From assembly GCA_029891385.1 (NCBI GenBank), contig CM057233.1, positions 25,528,150 to 25,592,149 on the forward strand: 64,000 nt of DNA. The letters run 5' to 3'. The notes below the pieces were generated by a model. It searched no databases. It was not told the DNA's origin and saw only the letters and a list, made by a program, of their open reading frames with translations. Below, in pieces: positions 22,903 to 34,369 of the stretch (position 1 is its first letter; each line of letters opens with the position of its first letter). The position numbers were made by a program, and so were the translations under genes. The stretch is from Erythroxylum novogranatense (Eukaryota; Streptophyta; Magnoliopsida; Malpighiales; Erythroxylaceae).

Positions 22903-25900
22903 CTAAAGTCAATCGCCTTTAGTATCTAATACCATAAGCGAGTCCATGAGAATCACAATTCTCCCGTGACAATGGCTTTGTCAACTAACAACAACACTTT
23001 GCTCGGGAATTCTCTCTATCAGATATCATGTTGACTAATGATCTCCCGAATCGGGCACGAGTTCGGATCGTCGATAAGACCTTGGTTCCTTTGTCACAAG
23101 ACTAGCCCCATTGTATCACAATACAATCTTATGGGCCCATCACGGCTAGGGACCGGATCAAGTTCAAGAATGAACTTCGATCCAAACCGCCTCCTTCATG
23201 ATCTCATGCGGGAATGTACTCGCCTCGGTGGATGAATCAGCAATCCTCTCTTGTTTGGAACCTTTCCAATTGACCGCCACGCTATTCAGCAGTGAATGTA
23301 TATAACCTGATTGTGATTCGTAATCATCCTTATCGATTAAATACTAGCATCCAATGCACGCCACTGGAGATTTTCATCTCCATAGATCAAGAAAACATCC
23401 TTAAGGCTTCGCAAGTACTTGAGGATATTCTCGATCGCCACCCAAAGGACCTCACCAGATCCGATTGGTATCCGTCGAACACTTAGAGCATACGATACAT
23501 CGGGCCTCGTACATAGCATTGTTCCATGCTAAACCTCTTTAGCATCTCATCTATGTACGATGAATGTGAAAGACCAAGCAACCTTTTGATTTATCTCTAT
23601 AAATCTATATCCCTAGGATATAAGTTGCTTCACAAAGGTCTTTCATCGCAAATTGATTGGACAACCAAATTTTAACTGATTGCAGCATAGAGACATCGTT
23701 TCCTAGTAACAGTATGTCATCTACATACAACACAAGGAATACGATTGCAGTCCCATTAACCTTCTTATACACACAATGATCATCCGGATTTTGTGAGAAA
23801 TCAAACTCTTTGAGTACCTCATCAAAACGGATATTCGAACTCCTGGATGCTTGCTTCAATCCAAACATGGATTTACGAAGCTTGCATACCTTTTCGCCAT
23901 CGATGAAGTGAAGCCCTCGTGTTGTGTCATACACATCCTCGCAGATTTCTCTCGTGAAAGTCGTCTTCACATCCATTTGCCATATCTCATAATCATAATG
24001 AGTGGCAATGACTAGAGTATCCTAATGGATTTAAGCATTGCTGACGGGTCAAGGTTTTGTCATAGTCAACTCTTTGTCTGTGATTTAAATCCTTTAACCG
24101 TAAGCATTGCTTTATAGGTAATCAAATTACCATCCATGTTGGTTTTCTTCGAAAACTCCTTTGCACCCTGTGGGTTTTATCCCTTCAGGTGTAACAACCA
24201 AAGTCCATACTTGGTTTTCATACATGGAATCCATTTTAGATTTCATGGCACAAAGCCATGTTCCGCATCAACTTTTCGTAACCTATTCATAGGTAGTAGC
24301 GCGATCATCTCATATGAGCAACACGTCATTCGCTCACTTACGAGAAATTCATATCTCTCGGGAACAGTGCGTATCCTACTTAACCTACGAAATACGTGTG
24401 TAGTAGAAGGTTGAACTGTTACCTCATCTATATGAGTTACAGTTTCAGATTCAGGCAGTTGATCTATGTTTGTTCGAGAATCTTGAACTTATCCAAGTTC
24501 AACTTTGCTCCCATCGTCCTCTTGTAAAAGAAACTCTTTCTTTAAGAAAACAAAGATGCTTGAAATAAACAACTTTGTTCCTCAAAGAAGGTAGAATTGA
24601 TATTCCATTTAACAAACACTTATCGATTTTGCATCGTTAATCTCGACCGTGTCCGCTTCACGAAGGTGACAATCCCAAACTTTCGATGAGAAAGATAGGC
24701 TTTCGCTAGTCCATATCTCCATATGGAGTAACCACAACTATCTTTAATGGAACTCGCTTAACAAGTAAACAAATGCCTTGGAGCGATATTCCCAAAATCG
24801 CAAAACCTATCATCAATCGCACTATGTCTATCAAGGTTTGATTTGTCCTTTCAGCCACACCATTGTGTCATGCGTAAGGTGGAGTATACCGAGATAAAAT
24901 CCCATTATCTCGAGATAATCCAAAACCTGTTGGTCTAAGCATTTTCCACCACGATCGATCGTAATGTATTCATACTTTTACCAAGTTAGTTTTCTACTTC
25001 ATTTCTGAATTATTTGAACTATTCAAATGCTTCAGATTTGTATCTGTACAGATACAGGTACCTATATCGTGAATAATCACCGATAAAAGTAATGAAGTAA
25101 AGACAACCACTTGTGGCATGGATGGACATCGGACCACATACATCCGAATGTATTAGGTCTAATATTCCATTCACTCGTTTACCCTTTCCTTAAAGGATAA
25201 CTTAGTCATCTTGCCTAATAAACAAGATTCGCATGTGTCATATGATTCATAATCAAATGACCCTAAACATCCATTCTTTTGGAGCTTAGCGATGCGTGTC
25301 TCATTTATATGGCCAAGCCGACAATGTCATAAGTAAGTTGATTTTAAATTATCTCGATTATGTCTTTCCGCGTCATTGACATTCAGAACTGGATATGACA
25401 TATCTAATATGTCAATTCAATTGCATAATGTACGAGTACCATAGAGCATTCCATTGTAACTAATATAACAACCATTGCTACTAAAAATCAAATGGAACTC
25501 AGCTCTATTTAAACATAAAACATACAATATGTTCTTTGTTTAAAACAGGTACAAAATGTCAATCATCCAATTTGAATATAAGCCCACTAGGGAGTAACAA
25601 GACATAAGTGTCTACGGCTAATGTAGCAACTCTTGCTGCATTACCTACACGAAGGTCTAGTTCTCCTTTATGAGTCAGCTCATCGCTCCCGAGGCCCTGC
25701 ATATCATTTCATATGTATGAGCCACAACCGGTATCTAATACCGATATGTTTGGATCAGGAATAGTATTAACCTCAATGACAAACATATTTGAAGGAGTAG
25801 AGGCATCTGATGCCTTCTTCTGCTTCAGGAACTCCAGATAGATTTTACAGTTTCGCCTCTAGTGGCTAGACTTGCCACAATGAAAGCAAAATCCTTTTGG

Positions 25901-26990
25901 GGCAGAATCTTTGGTTTTTCCTTGATGGCACTTCCTTTGGTTTCTTGTCCTTTTCTTCTTTGAACTAGAAGAAGAAGCATCCACCATTAGACTTGCTTGC
26001 TATCCTTCTCGATAGCTCTTTCACTGTCTCGAAAGATTGATCACTCAGAATTGTTGTGGATATTTGGTTTATCCGATAGTTTATCACAAACCGTGAATAA
26101 CCATCGACAATCCAACTAGAATTAAATCTCTACTTAACTCATAATCCATTACAAATCCTAAGACGGCCAATCTCTCAATATAGCCATTCATCTTCGTGGC
26201 ATACCGATGCAGATATCCTCGAGCCATCTTTTGTGGTGAAGAGAAGCCTCGAGGTCTCGAACCTTTCGCATCGAGCTTACTCATCAAACAGCTCCCTAAG
26301 ATGAAATACTATAGAGTGAGCATCCATGGACTCGTCTTTGCTGCTGCAGCTCTAGTGACATCGAGGCAAGCATAAAGCAAGTATCCATATCATCGCCCTT
26401 AGATGCTTACAATATGCTTTCGATCCTTATCGAAGCATCGACAAGAAAGTGCAACTGGAAGTGGAACATCTAGGACGATCCCGTTCCTCATATCTAAGAA
26501 CAATTTCGATTCCTTAGCCAATCAAGAAAATTCAGTCCGTAATGTAGAGCTTAAAATTCACATCGAAAGACTTCTTCAATCAACCTAGCGATAGAGAGAA
26601 GGAATGATAGAATAGATATGCCTGCATGATCATAAGGACTTGCATGATATGCATATGGCTCCCTACTAGTTTCCTAGAATCCATAACCCTCTTTACTGAA
26701 TCCAGAGAAACAAAGTGACATAATGTCCTAGTGGGTCGACATCCGACATTGCTAAGAGTGACCTTGGGTTTACCCAACAAGCCACAACTTAGGTCAATCG
26801 GTAGGTATCGGTCATACCAATTGTATCATCGATAACCGACATTAAGAATGACCTCGAGTTTGCTCAACAAGCCACCTTATGTCTCGGAGGTATCGATATA
26901 CCAATTACATCTTAGACACAACTATCGATCGCTATCAACTTGTTGATGTATGCACTTACATTGGGTATCAACTCTTTGATGCGCATACAT
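22903..26990 (-). pseudogene. Copia gag-pol, frameshifted (gag, PR, INT, RT, RNase H)
   Basis: Read right to left. The gag body is at about 26900-25990 (MNGYIERLAVLGF region 26287-26084) and the CCHC zinc knuckle CFHCGKSSH at about 25895-25855. Protease DTGCGSYI is at about 25735-25705. The integrase end HNGVAERTN is at about 24885-24850. RT contains DVKTTF (23976), KSMFGLKQASRS and LYVDDILLLGND (to 23605), with the catalytic YVDD intact. RNase H begins MLCTRPDVSYALS (23519) and ends before the PPT. Frames shift many times and several stops interrupt it, so it cannot encode a functional polyprotein. The lineage is close to Angela/Tork by RT wording, but this is not certain. Confidence 0.87.
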
Positions 26991-27150
26991 CCGATGTATG
27001 CTACCCATTTCGCCTCGTCCACGTTGACCTTGAGTTTACTCAACAAACTAACGCCCAAAGTGAAAACCAACCCATTAATCCGAAAATCTTATTTTCATGG
27101 TTCAACATATTCAGATAGAGCGAGCTTCGAGGTTAGCTCAACAACCCAAC
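26740..27150. repeat. Imperfect spaced repeats around the Copia gag start
   Basis: Four degenerate copies of a unit like GACCTTGRGTTTRCYCAACAA...CCAAC recur at about 26755, 26850, 27025 and 27125. TATCGRT..ACCAATT sequence lies between some of them. They may be a repetitive N-terminal gag/leader segment; no protein family was recognised. Confidence 0.5.
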
Positions 27151-27347
27151 CCTATAAAACTCTGGTTCTTACCATATTAATGGAAGGCGTTAGTTTTCAT
27201 ATACCGAGGAGGATTTCGGTCTCATCTACTTCTTCTCCAAGCCGTAGGATTATAGTCACCATGACTATATGATATGATTTAGGGCATTTCATCAATCACA
27301 TTGAGTCTATACCTAAAATCATCCATCATCCCACCTATGCATGCCAC

Positions 27348-27524
27348 AAGTCGACTTTCATCAAATGCAAGTCGACTTATGCTTCTGCCCACACACAAGT
27401 CGACTTTTATGACACAAGTCGACTTATGTCATCTGCCCATGAACAAGTCGACTTACAAGGTACTACAAGTCGACTTATACTGAGATCTTGAACAAGTCGA
27501 CTTATTCTATCCACAAGTCGACTT
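27348..27524. repeat. AAGTCGACTT array in Copia leader
   Basis: Eight exact copies of AAGTCGACTT in 177 bp, spaced about 15-30 bp, lie in the untranslated leader between PBS and gag. It is the same decamer as in this element's LTRs and in the LTRs of the surrounding Gypsy element. Confidence 0.92.
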
Positions 27525-28634
27525 ATCCAGGGAATTTTGCTAAAATCTCTAATCGGCTAATTCCTCACTCAGTACAATTCCAATTCTCAACACCATCATA
27601 CCTAGGGTAATATCTGTGAATTGATGCCTCAATGAACACTTCATTGATTCATGAATGCCTTAAATAGTCAAACTATATGAAAAGCTTGAAATGAGTCAAA
27701 ACTCATTAATTTCCAAATAATTTAGGAACACCCAAATCATCATCCTTAGCATCTCTAGCTAGCACATACATTATCAAATTTACTTCAGCACATGCCATAA
27801 AAAATATGACGGTCAAAACAAACAAGATAATGCAAGATACTATCGAGACGCTAATGTGATCAATTCGGCATTCAAAAATTCTTGGAAAAGCAAATTCAAG
27901 CAATTCAGTTTGGAAATCATATTACATAAAGATAACACATTTTTAATCACATTAAAAATTGTTCAAGGCATTGGAACTGAAAAAGCACACTCAATCAAGC
28001 CAAGCAAAACAGTCCCAACAATTTTCACAAAACTGTCCAGTTCTGTACATTGCTTGAAATGATCAATGAAACAATTTCAATAAATCATGAGAAAATTACA
28101 TAGGTTACTACATGTTCATAAAATGCTACATGAATTTTTCAGGATTTTAGGCCATCAAAAACTCAGTCAACCTAAATAACAAAACCGATTCAAAATCTGT
28201 GTTCATCAGCACAGCAATTCCCAACAGCATAGAATAAATTCGTGAATAAATATCCAATCACCTTCAAATCCAATTTCCATGCTCACAGACATTCACCAAC
28301 ATCTTAGAGACATGTAGGTGAAGGAAAATCCGAAAAAACATTTTTCTAGAATTTATTCTCGATTTTATACTCATGCCTGTTCCAGAATCGTTTCACAAAA
28401 CAGCATCTGTAACCTTAAGGGATTAATTAGCAAAACTATATCAAATCAAATCGATAAATTCTCAAATTTCATAGACATATTCTCTAACATGTTATGAACA
28501 ATTCTGGGCAGAAAAAGTTCGAAAAGCATATCACAATATAAATTCGAAATCTGAACAGATAGCATGCATCAACAAAAAATTCCATTAGCATTTCTGATCT
28601 CGCTTAGGTTATAGCTTCATACGGGATACCAGAC
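27525..28634 (-). other. Copia untranslated leader
   Basis: About 1.1 kb of A/T-rich sequence between PBS and the decamer array with no supported coding frame. Short open stretches (27706-27903 minus, 27856-28062 plus) show no family resemblance. Confidence 0.6.
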
Positions 28635-28646
28635 GCTCTGATACCA
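28635..28646 (-). other. Primer-binding site, nested Copia element
   Basis: TGGTATCAGAGC on the minus strand, complementary to initiator tRNA-Met and 1 bp from the 5' LTR. Confidence 0.93.
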
Positions 28647-28647
28647 C

Positions 28648-30570
28648 TGTAGGAAAATCCCGGGAGGTACATCACATGTACCGGCAGCGGAAAACAAAAA
28701 TTTTTGTTCCCAGGACTTTCCCGAATCCCAGGATCCAGGTATCGGTATGAAGACATCAACCTAAATAGCCAAAAGAGACTATCTCTAAAGGTGATCCACG
28801 CAGAGATCAGAAAATCTAACCGAGTCAAACCCCTTTGACCCGGGAATAGCTAGAACAGATTAAAGCCTGCTAGAGCCTACCTCTGTCCTGGAGAGCTTGG
28901 ATCAACGTTGATGGAGAAGACTTGGAGAATGAGAGCATAGGTTTTAAACTCTTTAAAAACCTTTCCTTCCTCTCTTTCAAAGACCAACGATTCTTCTCAT
29001 CTTCATTTCTTCATTTGTCTTTCTCAAAGACCAAAGAAGAAGATGATGCCCGTAGCTTTTCAAGAGAGAAGACACCATAGGCATATATTTGCCTTATTTT
29101 GTCTTTTAGTCATTAAAGACACTTTAATGACAAGGCATTAAAGGAAGCTTCTCAAAGCTTCTCTCCTCATCCACGTACATACATAAATATATTAATTAAT
29201 TAATTAATTAATTAATTACTTAATTAATTAATCAATATATAATTGCTAAGGTCCAGTCCAACTGGGGTCGGTCCTACCGGCCTACCGGGCCCCGGTACCG
29301 AAAAAGCTCCGGAGACCTTTCTTAGCAATATCGATGTCGCGATCTCATCGGGACATATCCCAATCCCATTGGGATCCATTTAATCCTAATGCTCTCCATA
29401 ATTGGAACTCTATCTAATTACTATTTTACAGTTTCTCTGAAACACTCTTATGCGTGTGACCCTTTAGGCTCTCGGTTATGTTGGCCACTTAGATTAACAA
29501 TTAATCTGAGCAAGTCATGAGCGGTATCTAGAACACATCACGACCCCTAATTGACCAGGAAAGTAATCGGTTTGATGTATTCATCACGAACCGGATCACG
29601 AACCCTTCCATGTACAATTGGTGCAATTCGTCCTTTCACCATCCTATACCCCACTTGGTTATGAGTATGGTCAAAGTGTCAACTCTCACTAGACCGAAGT
29701 CTAGCCCAGTGATATCGCTTCGCCCCGACTCATTACTTTATATGTCAATGAAGACACTCTTCATGACATACATGCCGGCGACCTTAGTAATGATCCCGAC
29801 AAGAGGCCATGGGTATCTCTTCCGCTAATCCGTAAGTGGTGAACTTTATTGGCTACTCAATTATCTTCAATACCTCAAGTCGCACCTAAGCACCACCACA
29901 TGAGTTACCTCCGAAGGCAACAAGGAATGGAGTCAGCACGTGATCAAGATTCAAGATATCCTCGAGTACCTCAAGTCTCAAGGATACTTGCACCATTGTT
30001 ATGATGAGATTATCACCGACACTTAGATAAGATATCCATGTGATGATCTCATGGCAGTGTCATCCAATGAACTTACTACCGCTAGTAAGCATCCACATGT
30101 CAATTCTAAATATCTCATATTTACAGCTTCGAGATCCACCGCTGATCAAATCAAGGAATATGACATGTGCTAGTCTATCCGGATTAATGATGTCCAGCCT
30201 CATTAGTCCTATGACTAGGAGAATTTAGATATCGACATAATTGCACATGATAGGAATCTCGGAGTATGATCACATCATAATTTCCTTCATGCTATGTCAT
30301 ATATCATGGACTTCATTAATTCGATTAAAGATCCAATCAATTCATAAACAATATTTATGAATATCAAATTAATGAATAATGCCTTTTCTTTATTTATTCA
30401 TAAAGTCTCGCACACGACTTTCAATAAAACGCTAAAGAGGATTGCCTTTAGGGCACAAATAAACAAGATCGATTTGAACAAGTCGACTTATCCAATGAAC
30501 AAGTCGACTTATCGGTACCGAACATGTGTAAGTCGACTTACACATGGTACAAGTCGACTTATCACTTACA
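28648..30570 (-). repeat. Copia 5' LTR
   Basis: 1,923-bp partner of 20978-22887. Four AAGTCGACTT copies lie at 30480-30560, including the 24-bp perfect palindrome at 30523-30546, further flanked by GGTACC...GGTAC. It ends ATCACTTACA next to target duplication TCATG. Confidence 0.95.
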
Positions 30571-31788
30571 TCATGGAGAATCCCTCCATAAACCTCCTGT
30601 AATAACCTGCCAGGCCTAGAAAACTCCGTACCTCTTTTACTGTCTTAGGCTCTCGCCAATTTACCATCGCTTCTACCTTCTTCGGATCAACATGATCCCT
30701 TTGTCGGAAATCACATGTCCTAGAAAACTACTTCACGCAGCCGTAATTCACACTTCATTGAATTTGGCATACACCCCGCTCTCTCAATCTCTCGCAATAC
30801 TATCCCGAGATCGCCATGCTCCCTTCTTCCTTGAATAGACCGAATGTCATCAATGAACACTATGACAAACCGATCTAAGAACTCTTGAAAACCCTATTCA
30901 TAAGGTCCATGAATGCGGCTAGAGCATTGGTCATCCGAATGGCATGACCCTAAACTCATAGTGCTGTGAACGGGTCCTCAAGGTCGTCTTATTAACATCG
31001 CACTCCTCGATTCGGAGTTGATGATAACTTTGATCCGAGGTCGATCTTCAAAAGACCCTTGCTCCTCGCAATGATCGAATGGATCATCTATCCTAGGTAA
31101 AGGATATCTGTTTTTAATCGTCACCTTGTTAAGCTTCCTCGTAATCTATACACATGCGCCATGTCCCATCCTTCTTCTTAACAAATAGAACTGGCGCTCC
31201 CCAAGGTGATGAACTTGGCCTGATAAACCGCTTCTCTAACAACTCCTCTAACTACTCCTTAAGCTCCCTTAACTCAGTTGGAGTCATTCTGTATGGTGGC
31301 ATCGAGATTGGCGCGGTTCCGAGAATCAAGTCAATTTCAAACTCAATTTCCCTCACCGGCGGCAACCTCGGTAACTCGTCTGGGAACACATCAGGAAACT
31401 CCCTCACAACCCAAAAATCTTCTAATCTGTCCACATTCACTTCTGGATCCACTACATGCGCCAAGAAGGCCTCACACCCTTGGCTCATCATATTGTCAGC
31501 TAACATCGCCGAAATGATCCTCGGCACTGGCAGTTTCCTATCCCCCTTGAAGACTATCTTCTGATCATCTCCCAGATCAAATTCTACTTCCTTCAAGCTA
31601 CAATCTAACTTCGCCTTGTATTTCTCCATGACATCCATCCCCAATATAACATCCAATCCCTGAAGGTCTAGAGGTAGTAAGTCTACTACCAGTCTAGCAC
31701 CGTCTATATTGAGCTCACAGTTCTTGTAGATCAAACTAATCACCACCTTACTCCCTAAAGGAGTACTAACAACCAGAAAGTTATCCAT
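30571..31788 (-). pseudogene. Gypsy protease C-terminus and reverse transcriptase
   Basis: Minus-strand continuation of the Tekay-like gag-pol. 31788-31252 is an intact frame with the protease end (MDNFLVVSTPLG, ILGMDVMEKY) and the RT start (DVFPDELPRLPP, FEIDLILGTAPIS). Its stop TAG (31254-31252) replaces the Gln of the family motif LKEQLEELL. Beyond it RT continues with [13 protein letters not shown] and CIDY (31250-31130), frameshifted within a CTG/CAG-like word. The catalytic FIDD is readable at about 30860-30847, and [11 protein letters not shown] at about 30630-30595. RT resumes at 20977 after the Copia insertion. Confidence 0.9.
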
Positions 31789-31791
31789 AAC

Positions 31792-33179
31792 CTAAGGACA
31801 TATAGCATGCATATTCACACTTGCAGATACAAATGAATGGGTGGAGCCAGTATCAATCAACACATAAACTGGTAAATCAAATAGCATAGCCATACCCGTC
31901 ACTACTTCCGGAGCAGCTGCAGCTTCTTCCCTGGTCATGGCAAAGACCCGAGCTGGTGCCTGACCCTGTCCTCTAGGTCTCCCTGCCGGATATGTCTTCC
32001 TTGCAGTTCCTGAACTACCCACATCATGCACTGGACGAGATGCCACTGTTTTGCTCTTCAGGCCTCGAGATCGAGACCCTTCCCGCCGTTGCACTGGGAC
32101 AATCCTTGATTTCAGGCCCCTTTGGCCACAGCCAAAACATGTTCCTATCTTCAGCAGACATTCCCCTTTATGAAATCTCCCACAGTGATCACACTGGGGA
32201 TTTCCTCTACCTGTCCATCCCGGACTTGCCACACTGGAAGCTTGCCCTGATATAGCCCTAGGCTGCTTGTTCTGAGTGGGGCAACTGCTGCCCACCTTAC
32301 TCTGTGTAAGCTGAGTTCTGGTACTCCTTGCAGGTGCTGGAGCACTCATGCCCTTCTTGGAGAACTGTTCCCTGTTCTTTCTTTTCTTGGTCACTTCAGT
32401 CTTGATGTTCTCTAACTTCTCTGCTTGAAGAGCAGCATCAACCAGTTGCTGGTAATTACGGAAGTTGTGAATTACCACCTTTTCCCTAATCCCTAGGTGC
32501 AATCCACCCTCAAACTTCCGGCACTTGTCTTCTTCAGTTGCCACGATATTGGCTACATACCGTGATAACTGAGTGAACTTCAATTCATACTCTGCCACAC
32601 TCAACTCCCTCTGTGTAAGATTCAAGAATTCCCTGACCTTCTCCTGCATGTAAACCATCGAGAAATATTTCCTCCGGAAGGCCTCTAAGAACTCCCTCCA
32701 TGTCAAGATCGAGGCATTTCTCGATCAAGGCACCGACTCCCACCGGTAAAGGCATCCCTGCAGTAGCTAACTGCATAGTCGAGCTTCTCCTCATCCGTAC
32801 ACTTCATCTATTTCAGGACCCTCTCGGTCCTCTTCAGCCATGCTTCTGCCTCTTCGGGATTTGTAGTCCCGCTGAAGTCAACTGCTCCATACTTCCGGAG
32901 CTTATCATACTGCCCACTCCGATCTGCTGGAGTTGGCACCTGAGCCTGCCTTCCCTGGCCCATAGCATATGCGAAAGCCTGGGCAAATGCTTGGAAGAAC
33001 TGAGGATCCATAGGGTTCACTTGAGGAGGAGGCGGCGGAGGCGCCTCATGTTGCACACTTGTGCATCGTAGTTTGAGACGGGAAGGTCCTCGATCCGCTG
33101 GAACGCACGACTCATCCGCATTTCGCGGCCGAGAGTCTGGCCGAGATTGAGCTCCTCGAGTTCTCTTTCGAGGCGGCAT
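31792..33179 (-). pseudogene. Gypsy gag and aspartic protease N-terminus
   Basis: The gag start MPPRKRTRGAQSRP at 33179 is preceded by the LTR/PBS. Capsid-like sequence (FAQAFAYAMGQ, TNPEEAEAWLKRTERV) is broken at 32810-32808 by a TAG after VLK. It resumes as TWREFLEAFRRKYF...LSVAEYELKFTQLSRY (32706 onward). A zinc knuckle CDHCGRFHKGEC lies near 32195-32155 and a second Cys pair near 32140. The protease active site DTGSTHSFVS is at about 31860-31830. The frame ends in TAG at 31794-31792. Gag binds and packages the element RNA; the protease cleaves gag-pol. Inactive in this copy because of the stops. Confidence 0.9.
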
Positions 33180-33405
33180 TACTCCTTCAATTTGAAAATC
33201 AGTGAAAATCTTTAGTTCACATAAAACAAGTTCAATTCATGTAAATCGATTTAAAACAAGTCAATTCACTCATTTGAAAACAATGTTGCATGTTATGCAT
33301 TCAAAACAATGCACATAATTCATATAGTTTACGTAAAAAGATGCATGAGGACTTGACCCTTAGACAATCCCACTAAGGTTCCTAGGAAACCCTAAATCCG
33401 GTTTC

Positions 33406-33417
33406 GCTTTGATACCA
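33406..33417 (-). other. Primer-binding site, Tekay-like element
   Basis: TGGTATCAAAGC on the minus strand, initiator tRNA-Met type with one difference from the usual TGGTATCAGAGC. It lies 4 bp from the 5' LTR end at 33422. Confidence 0.88.
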
Positions 33418-33421
33418 CAGA

Positions 33422-34174
33422 TGTCGGGCCCCGACCCGGAGACCGGACCCCAACTGTTGGATCCGAGACCCAACTGTCCCGGGAGGTGGTCCCTGGTGGA
33501 GCTCATTCCCGAGACACTTGCCTTGCTAAGACCCTAACTTGGCACACTCTATTTGACTCACTTTGGTGGTGAGCATACACTGGCTAAGACCTGGACCCTG
33601 ACTGCTCTCGACAATCCCCAAAAATAACACTCCTATTTATGGATCTGCATAACAAGTCGACTTGTCTGATAAACAAGTCGATTTATTGAGACAAACAACT
33701 CGACTTATAACCAACAAGTCGACTTATCGGGACAAACAAGTCGACTTATAAACAACAAGTCGACTTATCGTGACAAACAAGTCGACTTATCTAACTGACA
33801 AGTCGACTTATTATTCAAAAGTTTCACAAGTCGAGTTATAGAGGCATATAACTCGAGCTATGACTTTAAGAACCTACCCATTTCCATGCCAAACTCACTC
33901 ATTCAATATTTTAACTCCTCAACTCATGTCAAACACCCAATTTGACTTATCAACACTCAAATCCACTAACACAAACACAGTTCCTCTTTCCTTTCCAAAT
34001 TCAAGCTATACAATGAAGAAATGGTTCCATACATACATACATTGCTCAAAACACATTAGAACGGAATATCTTTGCGTTCATTACACATACATGACCATCA
34101 ACCCCAATCTCATAACATTTACCTACCTATATGATTTTCATGCCATCTCATGCATCATCTTCAAAGATCAAAAG
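33422..34174 (-). repeat. Tekay-like 5' LTR, truncated
   Basis: Only the promoter-distal 753 bp remain, matching 6925-7603 plus 16867-16918 of the other LTR. The AAGTCGACTT array at 33654-33809 has seven units, one more than the left LTR, with one copy mutated. Homology stops abruptly at 34174 and LINE-like sequence follows. The missing U3 means this copy lost most of its promoter-side LTR. Confidence 0.92.
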
Positions 34175-34369
34175 ATGTCGCATAGGACGTCGGGCACATG
34201 TCTTGCAAGGGCAACAATAGGGCCCAACACTTATAGTATCGGAGAGTGAAGATGAACTGATGATGGTTAAGGAAATTACATCGAAATAACCCTGCAAGGA
34301 ACTACTTCCATGTTTTATGACTCAGGAGTTGGACTCTGAAAACGGGGCCCAACATTCGGGGGTAAGTAA

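Larger units (their letters stand above)
20978..30570 (-). mobile_element. Ty1/Copia element nested in Gypsy pol (9,593 bp)
   Basis: LTRs of 1,910 bp (20978-22887) and 1,923 bp (28648-30570) have termini TGTAGGAAAATCC and ATCACTTACA. A perfect target duplication TCATG lies at 20973-20977 and 30571-30575. The minus orientation is given by the PPT (22902-22888) and PBS (28646-28635). Domain order from 5' to 3' on the minus strand is leader, gag with CCHC, protease, integrase, RT and RNase H, the Copia order. The coding region is broken by many frameshifts. The insertion splits the host Gypsy reading frame just after its [11 protein letters not shown] motif. Confidence 0.95.
6925..34174 (-). mobile_element. 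Tekay/Del-like Ty3/Gypsy element, twice interrupted, 5'-truncated
   Basis: This minus-strand Gypsy element has a 3' LTR (6925-18905, split by an insertion), a PPT, a gag-pol reading region ending in integrase plus chromodomain, a PBS, and the last 753 bp of the 5' LTR (33422-34174). Without the two nested insertions the internal region is about 4.9 kb and gag-pol about 1,550 codons, normal for the Tekay/Del chromovirus lineage. The lineage call rests on the DTGSTHSF protease, the [11 protein letters not shown] motif, the integrase DRLTKSAHF motif and the LRNK...VKVLWRNH chromodomain. The right end is truncated, so no TSD can be found. gag-pol has several premature stops. Confidence 0.88.

Noticed and set aside
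31154..31564. Open frames on the plus strand opposite gag-pol (also 31992-32255, 32700-33071, 19730-20077)
   Set aside because: They are antisense shadows of the Gypsy gag-pol frames and resemble no protein family.
6925..34174. A previously unknown host multigene system between the LTRs
   Set aside because: Every substantial coding stretch there is assignable to Gypsy or Copia gag-pol; no host cargo gene was found.
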